In this document: in pieces, positions 48,216 to 60,857 of the stretch | Position numbering within the stretch: position 1 is the first letter of the stretch | How the letters are laid out: each line of letters begins with the position of its first letter | Origin: Aristolochia californica | Lineage: Eukaryota; Streptophyta; Magnoliopsida; Piperales; Aristolochiaceae | NCBI GenBank assembly: GCA_029961685.1 | Contig: JARWKL010000016.1 | Span: 15,754,157 to 15,818,156 of the forward strand | Direction: 5' to 3' | DNA: 64,000 bases | Notes under the pieces: generated by a model | Seen by the model: the letters and a program-made list of their open reading frames with translations, nothing else | The model's database searches: none | Told to the model about the DNA's origin: nothing | Program-made: the position numbers and the translations under genes

Positions 48216-50934
48216 CTACAAGGGAAAAAATGCTCATTACTTATTAAGAAAGAAACTAATGCTGGAGGTAAAACGCCATGTATGTCAATATAAAGCTAAC
48301 ATGATGAGATGATGATGGTAATATATTTATCGACTAAAAAATCAAACCTTTTTCAGGAAAAATATGCCAAGGAATCATAAACAACTTCCTGCTATAAATT
48401 AAATGAAAATAACCAGACCCAGATAACAAGTAAAAGAGACACATAACCATATCTTCAGGAAGTTATCATATCACAGTACAACCAAGTCACAGTGTTGAAG
48501 AGGGAAGAGGGAAGGGTGCACACAAGAAGGAGTTGGTGCTTAATCCTTTCTTTTGCAAGAGAATTGCCAACAAAATCAGCCTAATGCAGAGTGTAGATTG
48601 GCCATGTCATAATGGCCCAAACACAGGTTTCTGGTGGGAAGTCTAGGGTTCAAGTCTCACAAAGGTATATGGTGTAGTTTGAGTGTGTGAATATGTCTGT
48701 TTGTCTTTCAGTACAATCAGAATTTAAAAAAAAAAAAAAAAACAGCAGACCATTGGTGAGGCCCTGGAGGACAATAAAGTAGAACTATGTAGTTTGAGTG
48801 TGAGTATGTTTGTTTGTCTATCAGTACAATCAGAATTTCAAAAAAAAAAAAAAAAAAAACAGCAGACCATTGATGAGGTCCTGGAGGACAATACCATAAT
48901 CTCAAAGGAGGACAATACCAGGCTATGCCAGTAAAGTAGAACTATGTAGTTTGAGTATGAGTATGTTTGTTTGTCTATCAGTACAATCAGAATTTAAAAA
49001 AAAAAAAAAAACAAAACAGAAGACCATTGGTGAGGTCCTGGAGGACAATACCGTAATCTCAAAGGAGGACAAAACCAGGCTATGCCAGTAAAGTTGAACT
49101 ATGAAATTTTGAAAATTTAAAACTCAATTCAATTCATGCAATAAATTTGTTCAAGAACATTGAAATGAATTTTTTTGCGACTGAGAAAGACGCTTTAGAA
49201 GCAAAAATAGATAAGAGTAAATGTAATTGATTCTTTTTGTTAAGGTATGATATAAAAGACTCGATGTTAAACTTCCAAAAGAAAGAATGTAAGGCACCGT
49301 AGCTGAATAGATATTAAAAATAGTAAAGTGTTGCATAAACAGCTTTAACATACATGAGCTTGAATGAAAGCTAATAAACCTGCCTATCAACATGGTTTGC
49401 AAGTTGTATCAGATTTTGGTAAGAGATCAAGCAAAGAATAGTGCAGATATTTTATTCCAATGCAACTGGAACTTTTGGATGCCCACTATGGTCTCAATAC
49501 CAAGAAAGGGAACCAAGCCAACAAATACTTAAAGAACACTCTGGAGGTCAAGTCATGCAAAAATGAGTTTAAAACACAAAAGAGTTTTGAGCCAATTTGG
49601 TTTAAAAATTAGACATATATACTCCAAAGAATCTCAGCACAAATAATCACAGTAAATTGATTCCATGAAAACGAAATAATGCTGTAAAGAACTAATATGC
49701 TTAGATCCGTCAAATTTTGCACCTTCAACCCAGAGGGTCCCGCATCCAACCCACTTATCTATAAGATTAAAAGAATGTATGAAATCAGATGGGTAATTTC
49801 ATGTAAACCTCAAATATTGAAGTTTTTGAGACAAAATAAAAACGTGGAGACTGTTTGCAGCTCATGGGTCAAACAGAGAGAAGGATCTAAAATAAGCTCT
49901 GTTACAAAAATGATAATTTTCTGTTCACTTGTCTACACGGTTAGTAAAGAATAACTTGGTGTTCTTTCAGACCAGATGCTAAAAATGAAAAATTACAGGA
50001 GTCCCTTTTCAACAATTGTAGTTTGTTCAAGTGCTATAACACAACAAACAGGAAATGTAAGACTGCAGTTTTATTTTTTTTCTTGGTAGGCTTATTTTAT
50101 TTTTCTTATACTATTTCAAATGACATTTTGGGAACACTTTTGGGTTTGCCGGTTACTGTCACTCATCAAAGATCTACTCTGTACTTGAAAGAATGCTTTC
50201 CCGTGGTGGCTTCTCAGAACTGCTATGGTGCTAATGGTACTGCAACCTTTACCCGACAGATCTTTATGATTAAAATAAGATAATTGCATGCACACAACCT
50301 AAGCCAAAGGATAACTGGTTAACTATAACTGCATCTCTTCAAATTCTGCAAGCTCTTCCACAAAAAAAAATGCCGAAAGAGCAACCAAATTACAAATAAA
50401 TCTCAGGTAGACATAAAAATGAAGTAAATAAAACCCAGTCAGCAGGGCAAGTACACAACACCAATAGATACTAAGTCAATCATAAGAAAATTAGCTCCAT
50501 AGCTTTTTTGAGAAAAATCGTAAATGTTCTAAGTGCATAATGGTAATTCAATAAAGTTTTCTGAAATTCCAGAATGTCTTCGACCACTTATTTTCCTCTT
50601 GCTACTCTCGCATTTTATTATTGCAAAATCATCTTAGAAAAGCAAAATTGAGAATCTCATAGAAAACCTTTGACTCTGTTACGTAGATTCGTATTCGTTA
50701 AAAATCAAAATTAGATCTTCGGACTTGACAACAGTGTCCCGGCCACGACTGTTTACCGTTTTCATTCTTTCAACCACTCTTAAATTTCACTTTAAAGCTT
50801 GAGAAAAGGAAATAAAAAAAAAACTTCAACAATCAATTATTTCCACGAGCACGGTGCAAAGCCTCTTTGATGAGCAACTACATGGAAACTTAAAACATAA
50901 ACACAGTAACTGAGAGAGAAGGAGAAGTTCGTAC
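48216..50934 (-). other. Probable 5'UTR intron of MED21
   Basis: On the minus strand a donor (GACACGG|GTACGAAC at 50935/50934) and an acceptor (CCCTTGTAG|TGC at 48216/48215) bracket 2.7 kb before the ATG. It contains the poly(A)-bearing tandem repeat annotated separately. The upstream non-coding exon would lie at 50935 to about 51080, in a GC-rich promoter. Confidence 0.5.
48665..49095. repeat. Three-copy tandem repeat with internal poly(A) runs in MED21 5'UTR intron
   Basis: The unit runs from GTAGTTTGAGTGTG through GTTTGTCTATCAGTACAATC, AGAATTT, an A-run of 15-20, then CAGCAGACCATTGGTGAGG and CTGGAGGACAATA. Copies start near 48670, 48788 and 48945. The differing A-run lengths suggest a duplicated retroposon tail, but no SINE head was recognised. 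Confidence 0.8.
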
Positions 50935-52894
50935 CCGTGTCCGAGAAGTTAGGGTCGAGAACAGACAGAGAGGAACTCAATGAGAGATTGTTTTGGAATA
51001 AGTCGTCCTCCGGTGGGATAGGCGTTGCTCGGTAACGGAAAGAGAGGGATCCGAAGAATTTCTCACTTCCCCCGCAATGGACTCGGGAGTGGGACGAATT
51101 GAGAAATGACAGGTGCTCCGAAGGGAGAGTCGGCAGGGTGGATCGGTTCGGTAGGGGCGGGTCAGATGGGTCTACTTTAGACTCGCCTCGAGTCGGCCTT
51201 GGACTATTGGACTCAGAAATTTTAGGAGACGTCCCAGTTTCATAAGAGCATGGGAATGATGGCTCGAGTCATTGTAAGAATTTTTTGGATTTCAGTGACG
51301 AAATGAACTTCTTGTACCAGGAGTTGGGTCGTGTTATCTGATCCGTTTCTAGAAATGGTTCAGAAATCTTCAGACTCTCAGCAAGTATAGACACATTCTG
51401 CCCAGCACAAAAGCATTGGCATGGAAGACAAAGTCCTTTTTCTAAAGGATTAATTAAATAAATATGCACCCTAACTAAATTACATTTTATCAAGCTCTAA
51501 CATAATCATAAATACACAACACTGCTTCGCACAAATTTTCAAACATAAAATAATGCCTTTTTATGCTAAATTAAACATTTGTATCAACACGATTATCTAG
51601 ATGGCGTACTAAGCCGAGTAACTACAATGGTGAATTTATCAAACCAAGCATGAGGAGACTGTTTTAGCTCATAAATTATCTTTTTTAATCAACATACTTT
51701 CTCCCTCTCAATCACATAACTAGGTGGTTGACTCATATAGACCTCTTCCGTCAGAACACCATTTAAAAAGGCACTCTTAACAGTCAATTGATGTATATCC
51801 TATTTAAAATTAGTTGTTAGAGAAATAAGAATGTGAATTAAATTCATCTCTACAACGGGAGAGAATGTTTCATCATAGTTAATACCGTAAGACTCAATAT
51901 AACTTTTTGAAACTAACCTCACTTTATACTTGGCCACTATGTCATCAGGATTATACTCTATTGTATAGACCCACTTACAACCAACCACCTGAAAGAGATG
52001 TTGTCCCAAGTAGAATTTTTGTACATGGCTCAAATCTCTTTTTCTATGATAGTTTTCCTACTTGAATCAGTTCAAACTTGTAGATTTTGTGGAAAAATAA
52101 AAAACTTCATTGACTTGATTTAATTTGATTATAATAAGCCTCTATTTATAATAGAGGAAACGAGAAGAATCCAATTACAATTAAACTACCTTTGTCCCAA
52201 TTACACCCAAAGTTTAACACCTAAAGATAAGTCATAGCATAATTAAACAATTAAACACAAAAAGAAGACTAACATAACAAAAACACCTTTAACTAAAACT
52301 CTTCTATGAGCCTCCTCCTATGAGATTTCTGTAAGACTCCACCATATTAATTTTGTCTCTGTGAAACTTCTTATTATGAGACTCATGTAAGATTCTTTCA
52401 TGTCTGCTCTTCAACACTCCCCCTCAAGCTGAAGTTTATAATTTTTGCTTGCAATGAAAATGATTCTTGGTCTTCAATATTCATTGGCTAATTTTTTTTT
52501 CATATACGTTAAATTTTCATAATTTGTTCTCCATATTTCTTGAATATTTTAGTTACATAAAAATTACCACAACATGTGGAACAAAATACCTTCTTCTCGT
52601 ACTTTTTCTACTTCTCCCCCTCAAGTTAGGGATAAAAAAGGACATAAAACAAAACACAATGTGATAGAAGAAAATCACTCCTAGCCGTATGACAAAACTC
52701 TATGCACCAATCAAAATTATCATAGTTTGAAACACACTCCACTCAATTTTAAAGGCGAAAAAATGGCCCAACTTTAGGGCTTAATAAAGAGATTGCTAAC
52801 TTTTTTAAGGATAACTCAAACACAAATCACCTCTTGGGTGAAAAATAAAATACTTGACACAATCTAGATGTTGGACACACTCCTATACTTTTAA

Positions 52895-52975
52895 GTAGTT
52901 CATTTAGGTACTACTCTGAAGTGATGAAAACACAAGAAGATAAACTAAAGAAATATTAAAGGAAAATAACTTAAC
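52895..52975. repeat. Direct repeat of family C DNA flanking element B (copy 1 of 3)
   Basis: An 80-95 bp segment (AAGTAG...GGTACT...GAAGTGAT...CACAAGAAGATAAACTAAAG...AACTTAAC) occurs here, at 55690-55782 and at 58556-58638. It flanks element B on both sides and precedes its middle LTR copy. It is far too long for an LTR target-site duplication, so repair or recombination is the likely cause. Confidence 0.8.
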
Positions 52976-53648
52976 TGGGCCCAAGCCCACACGACCAAGG
53001 AAGGCTCACATATCCAAGTGTATTAGAAGATGTACCCAAGCCCATAAGACCAAGGAAGACCCATGCATCCAAGAGAAATAGAAGACAACTCAAGGATCAC
53101 AGATCAAGGAGAAGAACCATAGGCCCACATATAAGATGGCAGGATGGTAAATAAAGGGTCATCTCATAGAGATGACATTGATGTAATTAAGTTAAAGTTC
53201 TAGGGTAAAAACCTTAAACCTTAAACCCTAAGTTTAGGGGTATTATTGTAATATAGTAGTTTCATTAATCTATAAATAGAGCTTCAGGGAGAGGCTTATG
53301 AATCAAGTCCATAATCTTCTTCCCCCAATTTTCTGCCAATGGGTTTTTTTCCTTTTTTTTTCCATGAGCTAAATTCATGGAGTCCTGAAAATCAACATGG
53401 TATCAGAGCATTGATTTTCAGAATTCCGACTATGGTTTTCAGGTTTTATTCTCCTCCGCGTAGGGTTAGAAAATATTTTTTTTCCCTCATTTAATTTCTT
53501 TGTCAGTGCATTGTTTTTGCTTAGATAGAGTTGTTGCTGTTCTCCGTAAAGAAAAAAAGAAGACAAAAAAGATAGCTTCTTTTTAATAATATCATATGGA
53601 TTTAATGACTTCAGCTTTTTTTTTTTTTTTTTTAATTGCTGTGACAGG

Positions 53649-55683
53649 TTGAGAGTTCAGATGTTAAGAGTGAGTCACTCGACAAGAACACTTATACAGG
53701 AACTAAACATGAAATGGAACAGAAAGCTGAGGAACAGCCTCCTTTTCGAGAAGGAATTCATACAAGAAAAACATCAAATGGTATTAAAAGTTTCTCACAT
53801 GAATTGGGACCAAAGGGTGGTATTCAACCTTTCCATCCTCGTCCCCACAGCTATAACAACTTGAAGGTACCTTCTGGCTACTCATTATGGTGTTCTTTCT
53901 AACTTTCTGTTCCTATTGGTCTGATTGCAGTCAGTGGGTGATAATATGTAGAGATGTGGCTCTTATTCTGTCCTTGAATTCGTTGTACTTAGTCTGCTTC
54001 TTGTTTGAAATGACTTCTAGGAGCTTTTGAGGTCACTGCATTCTAGATTTGATGATGCAAAGGAGGTGGCAAATGCTGAATTAACTGCTTTTGCTGGAGA
54101 CATTTTAGATTTTCTTGAGAAGGAAGAAGATCCCTCTTCAAAATCTTGCACAATTGCAGAGGGTCTTCTCATTCTTGCTCGACAGTGCACAGAGATGAGT
54201 CCCTCTGACTTTCGTGAAAAATGTGAAGGGATTTTGCAGGATCTTGCTGGGAAGAGGCAGCAGTGTGAAGCAGGGCATCTGAAGCAGCTCTTTACTCGCA
54301 TGCTTTTATTTTGACCCGATGTACAAGGCTTCTTCAGTTTCAGAAAGATAATGGAAACATGGATGAGAATTCATTTCACAAATTTAACCAATGTTTAGAG
54401 AGCATACCGGCTGTTGAGATGAATTGGCCTCTCAAGTCCCAAAAGTCTTCTGATAAGAAGAATAGATTAAAGGATGACAAAAAACTGGTACTAGGAGAAA
54501 AGAAATTGTTTTCTCCTCCTGAGGAACCTCAGCTAGGCTCAGATCATCATATGGATGTGAACAATAAGGCTTCTAGGAAGGACTCAACTGGGAGCTGCTT
54601 ATCTGAATATGATGCTCGCATGTTAAGTCTATCCCAAAGCGCAAAAGCAATCTCCGATGCTGCTCCACAATGTCATCAGCTTGATCATTCTTTGCCTAAT
54701 CTGTTAACCAAATATAGTTCAAGTTCACTACAGGAACCAGAACAACATTTTGAAGATGTCGATTCTGTAATATGCAGGATATGTGAGGAACTTGTTCCTG
54801 CTACCCCACCTGGAATCACATTCATATATATATATATATATATATATATGTGCTTATGCAGATAAGTGTGATTTGAAGAGTATGAATGTAGATGGATGCC
54901 TGACTAGAATGGCTGAAATTGGAACAAATTGTAGATTCTTATGGTCCAAGTTTCTATACCTCATATAGCAGCCCTAAAGTTCAAAGAATGACAACCTCAA
55001 ACTCAGCTGTTGGATCAGAATGTCAGTCGCCTAAAGTAAATGATTGGCACTCTTAAGGGTACAGAAGGAATGTTTGAAGATCTTCATGAGATGGATGCAG
55101 CTTTTATTGAGGACTCTCACCTTACAACTAACAGTAATATGAAGACCAACTTCAGTGCAAAGCTTGTTGCACCGTCCTCTGTGGGTAGCTTTACCTCCGT
55201 CTCCTCAACAAATACCCCCAGAGCAGGCAACTTCGATCTGTTTTGGCTGAAGCAAAACAATCCATCTGAACCAGAAGATGGAGTCGGGTGAAATTTTTTT
55301 TCCAATAATGGTCATGCTTATTGGTTGAGGTTACACGTTTTACATTATTCTATGTGATTGATTTGCAATTGTAGCAACAGAATTTCTGGTTACATAGGAA
55401 TCAAGATGCATGTTCCATACTATATTCATAGTTCCAATTTACTTGAATTTGTATGAGACATTTAAATTTTCTTTTCTTAACAAAAAGAAGTGATCAGTGA
55501 AAAAGGTTATATGTCCCTTGACATTTTTGTCGTTACTGTTGTCTATAGTTTGTGCACTGACTTGTCATGTTTCTTTTAAATGCTTATGCTTAAGCAATAT
55601 GAAAATGATCTCTTTTGCTGGTCATTCATTACACAGATGACTGATCTTGCTTATATAGCCCATTGTGTGGTAAATACAGACTT
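53649..55683 (+). pseudogene. IRE-like (fragment): Captured N-terminal fragment of an IRE-type AGC kinase gene
   Basis: Exon 53649-53866 reads HEMEQKAEEQPPFREG and GIQPFHPRPHSYNNLK, then a GTACCT donor. Exon from 54021 (after TTCTAG) reads HSRFDDAKEVANAELTAFAG. The same exon later has QLFTRML, TRCTRLLQFQKDN and DSVICRICEELVP, the start of the C2HC zinc finger of IRE kinases, then EDLHEMDAAFIEDS and FDLFWLKQNNPSEPEDG. A third exon at 55636-55683 has QMTDLAYIAHC. These match the INCOMPLETE ROOT HAIR ELONGATION kinase family upstream of its kinase domain. The kinase domain is absent. A 1-nt loss near 54305 and a shift near 54800 break the frame, as does an in-frame stop near 55054. Two introns are retained, so the copy is genomic rather than fully processed mRNA. 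Confidence 0.85.
54824..54849. repeat. (AT)n microsatellite inside the captured kinase exon
   Basis: About 13 AT units fall in the codons for HSYICAYADKCD of the zinc finger, turning SYIC into SYIYIYIYIC. The inserted length keeps the local frame. Confidence 0.8.
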
Positions 55684-55689
55684 TACTCC

Positions 55690-56222
55690 AATACTTTTTA
55701 AGTAGTGAATCTAGGTATTACTCTGAAGTGATGAAAACACAAGAAGATAAACTAAAGAAATATTAGAGGAAAATAACTTAACCGGACCCAAGACTACACG
55801 ACCAAGAAAGATTCACATGTCCAAGTGTATTAGAAGATGGGCCCAAGCCCATAAAACTTAGGAAGACCCATGCATCCAAGAAAAATAGAAGACGGACTCA
55901 AGGCTCATAGATTAAGGAGAAGGCCCTAAGCCCACATACAATATGACAGTATGGTAAATAAAGGGTATCTCATAGAGATTTTTGGCATTGATGTAATTAA
56001 ATTAAAGTTTTAGAATTAAAACCCTAAACCCTAAAATTTAAGAGCATTATTGTAATATAGTAATTTCATTAACCTATAAATAGGGGTTTCTTGCCGTTTG
56101 TTATATGAAGTACGTTCTCCTCGTTCTCCTCGGTGTAGGGTTAGAAAATATTTTTTTTCCTCCTTTGATTTCTTGCTCGTGCTGCTCTCCGTAAAGAAAT
56201 AAAGAAACAAAAAAGATAGCTT
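55690..56222 (+). repeat. Duplicated junction: family C segment plus partial B LTR and leader
   Basis: This repeats the arrangement of 52895-53578: family C 90-mer, truncated B LTR (from GGACCCAAG), and the leader ending AAAAAGATAGCTT. The LTR end and primer-binding site (53380-53430 in copy 1) are deleted here. Both copies share the same left junction. Confidence 0.75.
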
Positions 56223-57579
56223 AGAATTCCAGTTGTTTTATTTTTGCACTTGATCTGTTGCGATTATGATTTCGGGTTCAAATTATCTTCTCCATTACTG
56301 CCACTGCCCGCTGTAATCATCTGGTTATCTTGCGATTTCATTATTGCCGGTAAGCTCTCTGTTATTCCGCTTGGCAACATCCCAGATACCAGCCAACTCC
56401 ATTGCCGGAATTCACATTCCAGTGACGAGACGAATTGTTTCATTTTTGGAGGCCGAAGACAACAGAATATTGCCGACGACGCTGGTTGATTGATCCAGCC
56501 AACTTTGTTGCCGTTTCTGAACGAGTTTTTACATTCCAGAGTTACTGCTGTCGATTATCCACTTGCTCTGTTGCTGTTTCTGGAGACTGGTGATCTATTT
56601 GGCTTGTCTCTTGTTGTTGCTCTGCTTTAGAAACAGGAGGGAAGATTTCTATATGAGTTTCAATCCTGAACGATGCTGCAGTTTTTTTTTTTTTTTTGAA
56701 ACATTCTTTCGCTCGTCTTCATCGCCAGCTTGGTTTCTGTTTAGAGATACCGAAGGCTCAACTACTCTGCATCAGTTCTGGAAGATTTTTGTTGGCATTG
56801 CTGTTACGAAAATTAACCAATCGAGAAAGGATCTTATTTGCCTGAGCCGGCGGCCACGGCGACGTTTCTGCTGCTCCATTAACAGAGGAAAGTTTCCTTC
56901 ATTGCTGCTGCTTATTATCTTCCAGCAAGCCCGTTCTCTGCTGGAAATATCTATTTCGGAAAGCCCTTGGCCGGTTATTTTCGGAAACTGTTTGATTCCC
57001 GCAATGAAACATATTTATCGTCTCTGGTTTTTTCGATCTCTTCGCACGGGGAAGAAGGCACTATTGCCTTATTCAAGGTTAGGAATCTTGAATTAAATCA
57101 GCGCCCTGGCACGCTCCTGTTCTGCCAACTCGGACTCGCCCGAGTCAACTCGGACCAGCGAGCCAGCGTACTAGCAACCCGAGGTACTGTTTCTGCACCA
57201 GCCAGACCGATTCAACCCAGACCAACTCGGTCCGGTCAACTCGGGTCAATCTGACTCTGGCCACTTATTTTCTACCTCGGTATATGTGCCCAAGTTTTAT
57301 ACATATTTTGGTGCGATTCGGAGTTTTTTCTCTCTGGCTGGATTATTATTTTTTAAGAATTGACATATTATTCCTTGGTCAGCATTTTATTTGGTTCAGA
57401 TACTTGCATCGGATTATTTCATGGGTCAATTTTATAATGCTTATTTTCAGTCGTGTTAAATGGGTCCAAGCCCATTTCAGTTGTTGTTATTGTGTATCTT
57501 TTGATGCGACATTATTATTGAAGAAGAGGTAGCCTCATACTATTATTTATTTATGTTCCTGTCATAAATATTAAAATTA

Positions 57580-57840
57580 TTTGTGGTTGGGAGTCCATGA
57601 CGGAGGAGCTTCATCCCCGTAAAAAATATCAAATATTTGTGGTTGGGAGTCCATGACGGAGGAACATCATCCACGTCAAAAATATCAAATTTATTTGTCG
57701 TTGGGAGTCCATGACGGAAGAACTTCATCCCTGTAAAAAATATCAAATTTTTGTGGTTGGGAGTCCATGATGGAGGAACTTCATCCCTGTAAAAAAAATC
57801 AAAATTATTTGTGGTTAGAAGTCCATGACGGAGGAACTTA
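57580..57840. repeat. Minisatellite, five units of about 55 bp
   Basis: Units begin TTTGTGGTTGGGAGTCCATG, continue ACGGAGGAACTTCATCC and end in an A-rich spacer. They lie in element B near its 3' end. There is no dyad or spacer diversity that would suggest another repeat type. Confidence 0.85.
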
Positions 57841-60800
57841 TTATTATATTTATGTTACTTCCCTCTCCCCCTCCCCTTTAATATCATATATTACTCTACC
57901 ACTTGAGAGTCGTTGTCATGTGGAAGGACACGGTGGTGGAGGTAGAGGTTGACACTTCAGAGTCATGTCTTAGCGGCTAGGAGTGATTTACTCTCACTGA
58001 TATTATACCAGTTGGGCCTCATGAACGAGAGCACCAACATGAGGGGGAGTGTTGGAAGATGAAGGCATATTATACAAAAAAAGATTTTATATATCATGCT
58101 GTTATCTCAGCCCTAGCTTGAGGGGGAGTGTTGGAAGACAGAGCCCAAGCTCTCACGACCAAGGAAGGCTCACTTATCCAAGTGTATTAGAAGATGGGCC
58201 CAAGCCCATAAAACCAAGGAAGACCCATGCATCCAAGAAAAATAGAAGACGGGCTCAAGGCCCAGAGATCAAAGAGAAGGCCCATAAGCCCACATACAAG
58301 ATGGCAGAATGGTAAATAAAGGGTCATCTCATAGAGATGACATTGATGTAATTAAGTTAAAGTTCCAGGATTAAAACCCTAAACCCTAAGTTCAGGGGTA
58401 TTATTATAATATAGTAGTTTCATTAATCTATAAATAGAGCTTCAGGGGGAGGGTTCAGAATCAAGTCTATTACCTTCTTCCTCCAATTTTCTCCCAAAGG
58501 GTTTCTTTCCCTTTTTCTCCATGAGCTAAATTCATGGAGTCCTGAAAATCAAAAAAGTAGTGGATCTAGGTACTGCTATGAAGTGATTAAACACAAGAAG
58601 ATAAACTAAAGAAATACTAGAAGAAAATAACTTAACCGAAATGAGGCGACTATGCAACACTCATACTTCCAAACGAATCTAAAATATGACCCTTTTAAAA
58701 AAAATAGAAGAGACTATATTGATATAACTTTTTTTGGGGGTGACCATAATTTTAGGAGTTAATTGCAAAAACGCAAAACTTGAAAACAATATCAAAGCAA
58801 GAAAGTTTTGCATACCTTGAATGAGTACATCATGAAGGAATTAATTCTGATAAAAATATTTGATTAGAAGAGAAATTTGGCTAAAAATTAGGATTTTAGG
58901 AGAAGGAAACTCGATTCATACCAATGCATGGAGAGATAATAGGAAAGAAAATAAGAAAAATGAGAGATTTTTAGTAGAATTGACCTTTAGTAATTCTGAT
59001 ATAAATGTTTCCCACAATATAGATTAGAATTGTAAACCGTTTATTTTTTAAGAAACTAGACTCAAAGGGCTTTACTTTAATACCTAATTTGACATAAAAA
59101 ACTTCATTCTTGAATCTTTATGACCTCTTTATTTTCTTCATTCTACAACTTGATGGTTGCCAACTCCAATATGAGAATATCTCCTTACATATAAGTTAGA
59201 TTGTCATGAAATTTCCTCCTTCTAAAACTAGACTTGGATACCTTTCATTCAACTTTAATATTTTTTAATAAAATATAATTCTATTAAGAGAAAAAGTCTG
59301 ATAGATTTCGAACTTTAATCTGGTCGAACTGAATACTCTTTCTTCTTTGGCCAACATGACCATTGAGTATTCCAATATTGATATCTCCCTCTAAAACTCA
59401 GATTTAGAATTTGTGTGAGAGGTAAGAAAATAGACTTACATTTCTTTCTTTTGACATATAAATCTCCATATAAAGTCTCGTTATTGATGGCATAAAATGC
59501 TTAAAAAACTGAAGTTTTTCGCTGCTATTCGAACCTCTCTTGCAGTCTGATATTTGCTGCTTCAAATTTTTTTTTTTTATAGAAAACTCTGATTGGAAAA
59601 ATTATTAGATCTTTCCATAAATATATAATTTTTATATTAAAAGTTCATTATGAAGGATATAACACTAAGAAAAAATGGGTACTAGGACAAGAAATAAAAA
59701 AAGAAGATAGAATACGAACCTAAACTATCAGAGATAATAGATTAGAAAATGATCACATTATCTATGTGGATTGACCGAGTCAACTCATAGAACTCTCTCT
59801 GATACCATGTTGAATTTCTAAAAATAAAACTTCATTAACTTGATGTAATTTAAGTACAATGAGCCTCTATTTATACTAGAAGAAACAATTAGAATCCAAT
59901 TACAATTAAACTACCATTGTCTCTATTAAACCCAAAGTCTAACACTTAAAAATAAGTCCTAGCATAATTTAACAATTGAACATAGATAGAAGACTAACGT
60001 AACTAAAAGACCTTTAACTGAGACTCTTCTATAAAACGTTTAGGACTCCACCATATTAATTTTGACTCTATGAGACTTCTTACTGTGAGAGTCATGTAAA
60101 ACTTTTCCAAATTTGCTCTTCAACAAAGTCTTTGTATAATTTGTAGGAATTTGGGAAGATAATATTGAAGACACAAAAGAAACCCTATTGGGGGACAAAC
60201 GATTAGTGGAAACATAATTAGAGATGAGATGAGAGGTGGATGGAGGTCTGGCAGTAGCGGTACGAGGTTCTTTGCGAATGGCAATAGGTCTGGTGTCATA
60301 TGGTGGTCCAAACTACACTGGAAAAGAGGGAGGAGAAATTACCATGGAGTCATCAGAAGGCTCCACAGGTGAGTGGATGGTAGCCGGAGAGAGGGATCTC
60401 AGGTGGCTGCTCATCATGTGGAAGTTGGTGATCCACCAATATATTTGGTTTATGCATTCCTACAAAACGTGTAAAATTGAAAGGAGAACTATCGTGAAAT
60501 ATAGCTCATCTTCAAAGAATGTCACATAAGTTTGCTTTAGAACTGGTGAATAACACACATACCCTTTAAGATGTTTGGAATACCCCAAAAGGATACACTT
60601 AACTATCCGAGAAGTAAATTTATTTCAATGGGGACCCAAATTATGAAAAAATGAGTATAACCACATACTCGAGGTGGTTGCGAAAAAGAAGATGATTTAT
60701 GGAAGGACTTGGAAAAAGGTGTTTGTCAATGTAGAACACTAGAAGTGTGCATTTAATTAAAAAATAAGTAGTAAGAACCACATATTGCCAATAAAATCAA

Positions 60801-60857
60801 GGAACATTCATAGCAAGCATAATTGTCCTGCCTACTTCAACAATATGTCTATTTTTT

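Larger units (their letters stand above)
52976..58555 (+). mobile_element. Family B LTR element (rearranged), nested in family C copy 2
   Basis: The 5' LTR (52976-53397) lacks its first 14 or so bases. It ends GAAAATCAACA and is followed by the primer-binding site TGGTATCAGAGC at 53398-53409. The 3' LTR is 58129-58555, starting TGTTGGAAGACAG after the polypurine tract CTTGAGGGGGAG. A third partial LTR plus leader lies at 55783-56222. A stub with a second GAGGGGGAGTGTTGGAAG lies at 58041. The LTR has ATAAATAGAGCTTCAGG, a TATA-like start region. Internal DNA at 56222-57540 has open frames but no domain I recognise; no pol is present. The 5' internal part carries a captured kinase gene fragment. 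Confidence 0.75.
52079..60125 (-). mobile_element. Non-autonomous LTR element, family C copy 2, inserted in Copia pol
   Basis: The 5' LTR is 59808-60125 and the 3' LTR is 52079-52416, both in minus orientation and both similar to the element at 242-2023. TGGTATCAGAG lies just inside the 5' LTR (rc of 59797-59807). AGCTTGAGGGGGAG (rc of 52417-52430) is the polypurine tract before the 3' LTR. The element's own internal DNA is 52417-52975 plus 58556-59807 (about 1.8 kb, non-coding). The 5.6 kb between is a second element. Copia pol sequence lies on both sides (integrase tail to the right, reverse transcriptase to the left). No clean target-site duplication remains. Confidence 0.8.

Noticed and set aside
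54011..54314. Opposite-strand 94-codon ORF
   Set aside because: It is antisense to the kinase fragment exon, whose plus-strand reading has clear homology.
53649..55683. Functional IRE kinase gene
   Set aside because: No kinase domain follows, and there are frameshifts and a stop. The fragment ends abruptly in retroelement DNA.
57580..57840. CRISPR-like array
   Set aside because: The 55-bp units are contiguous with almost no unique spacers, in a eukaryotic retroelement. It is a minisatellite.
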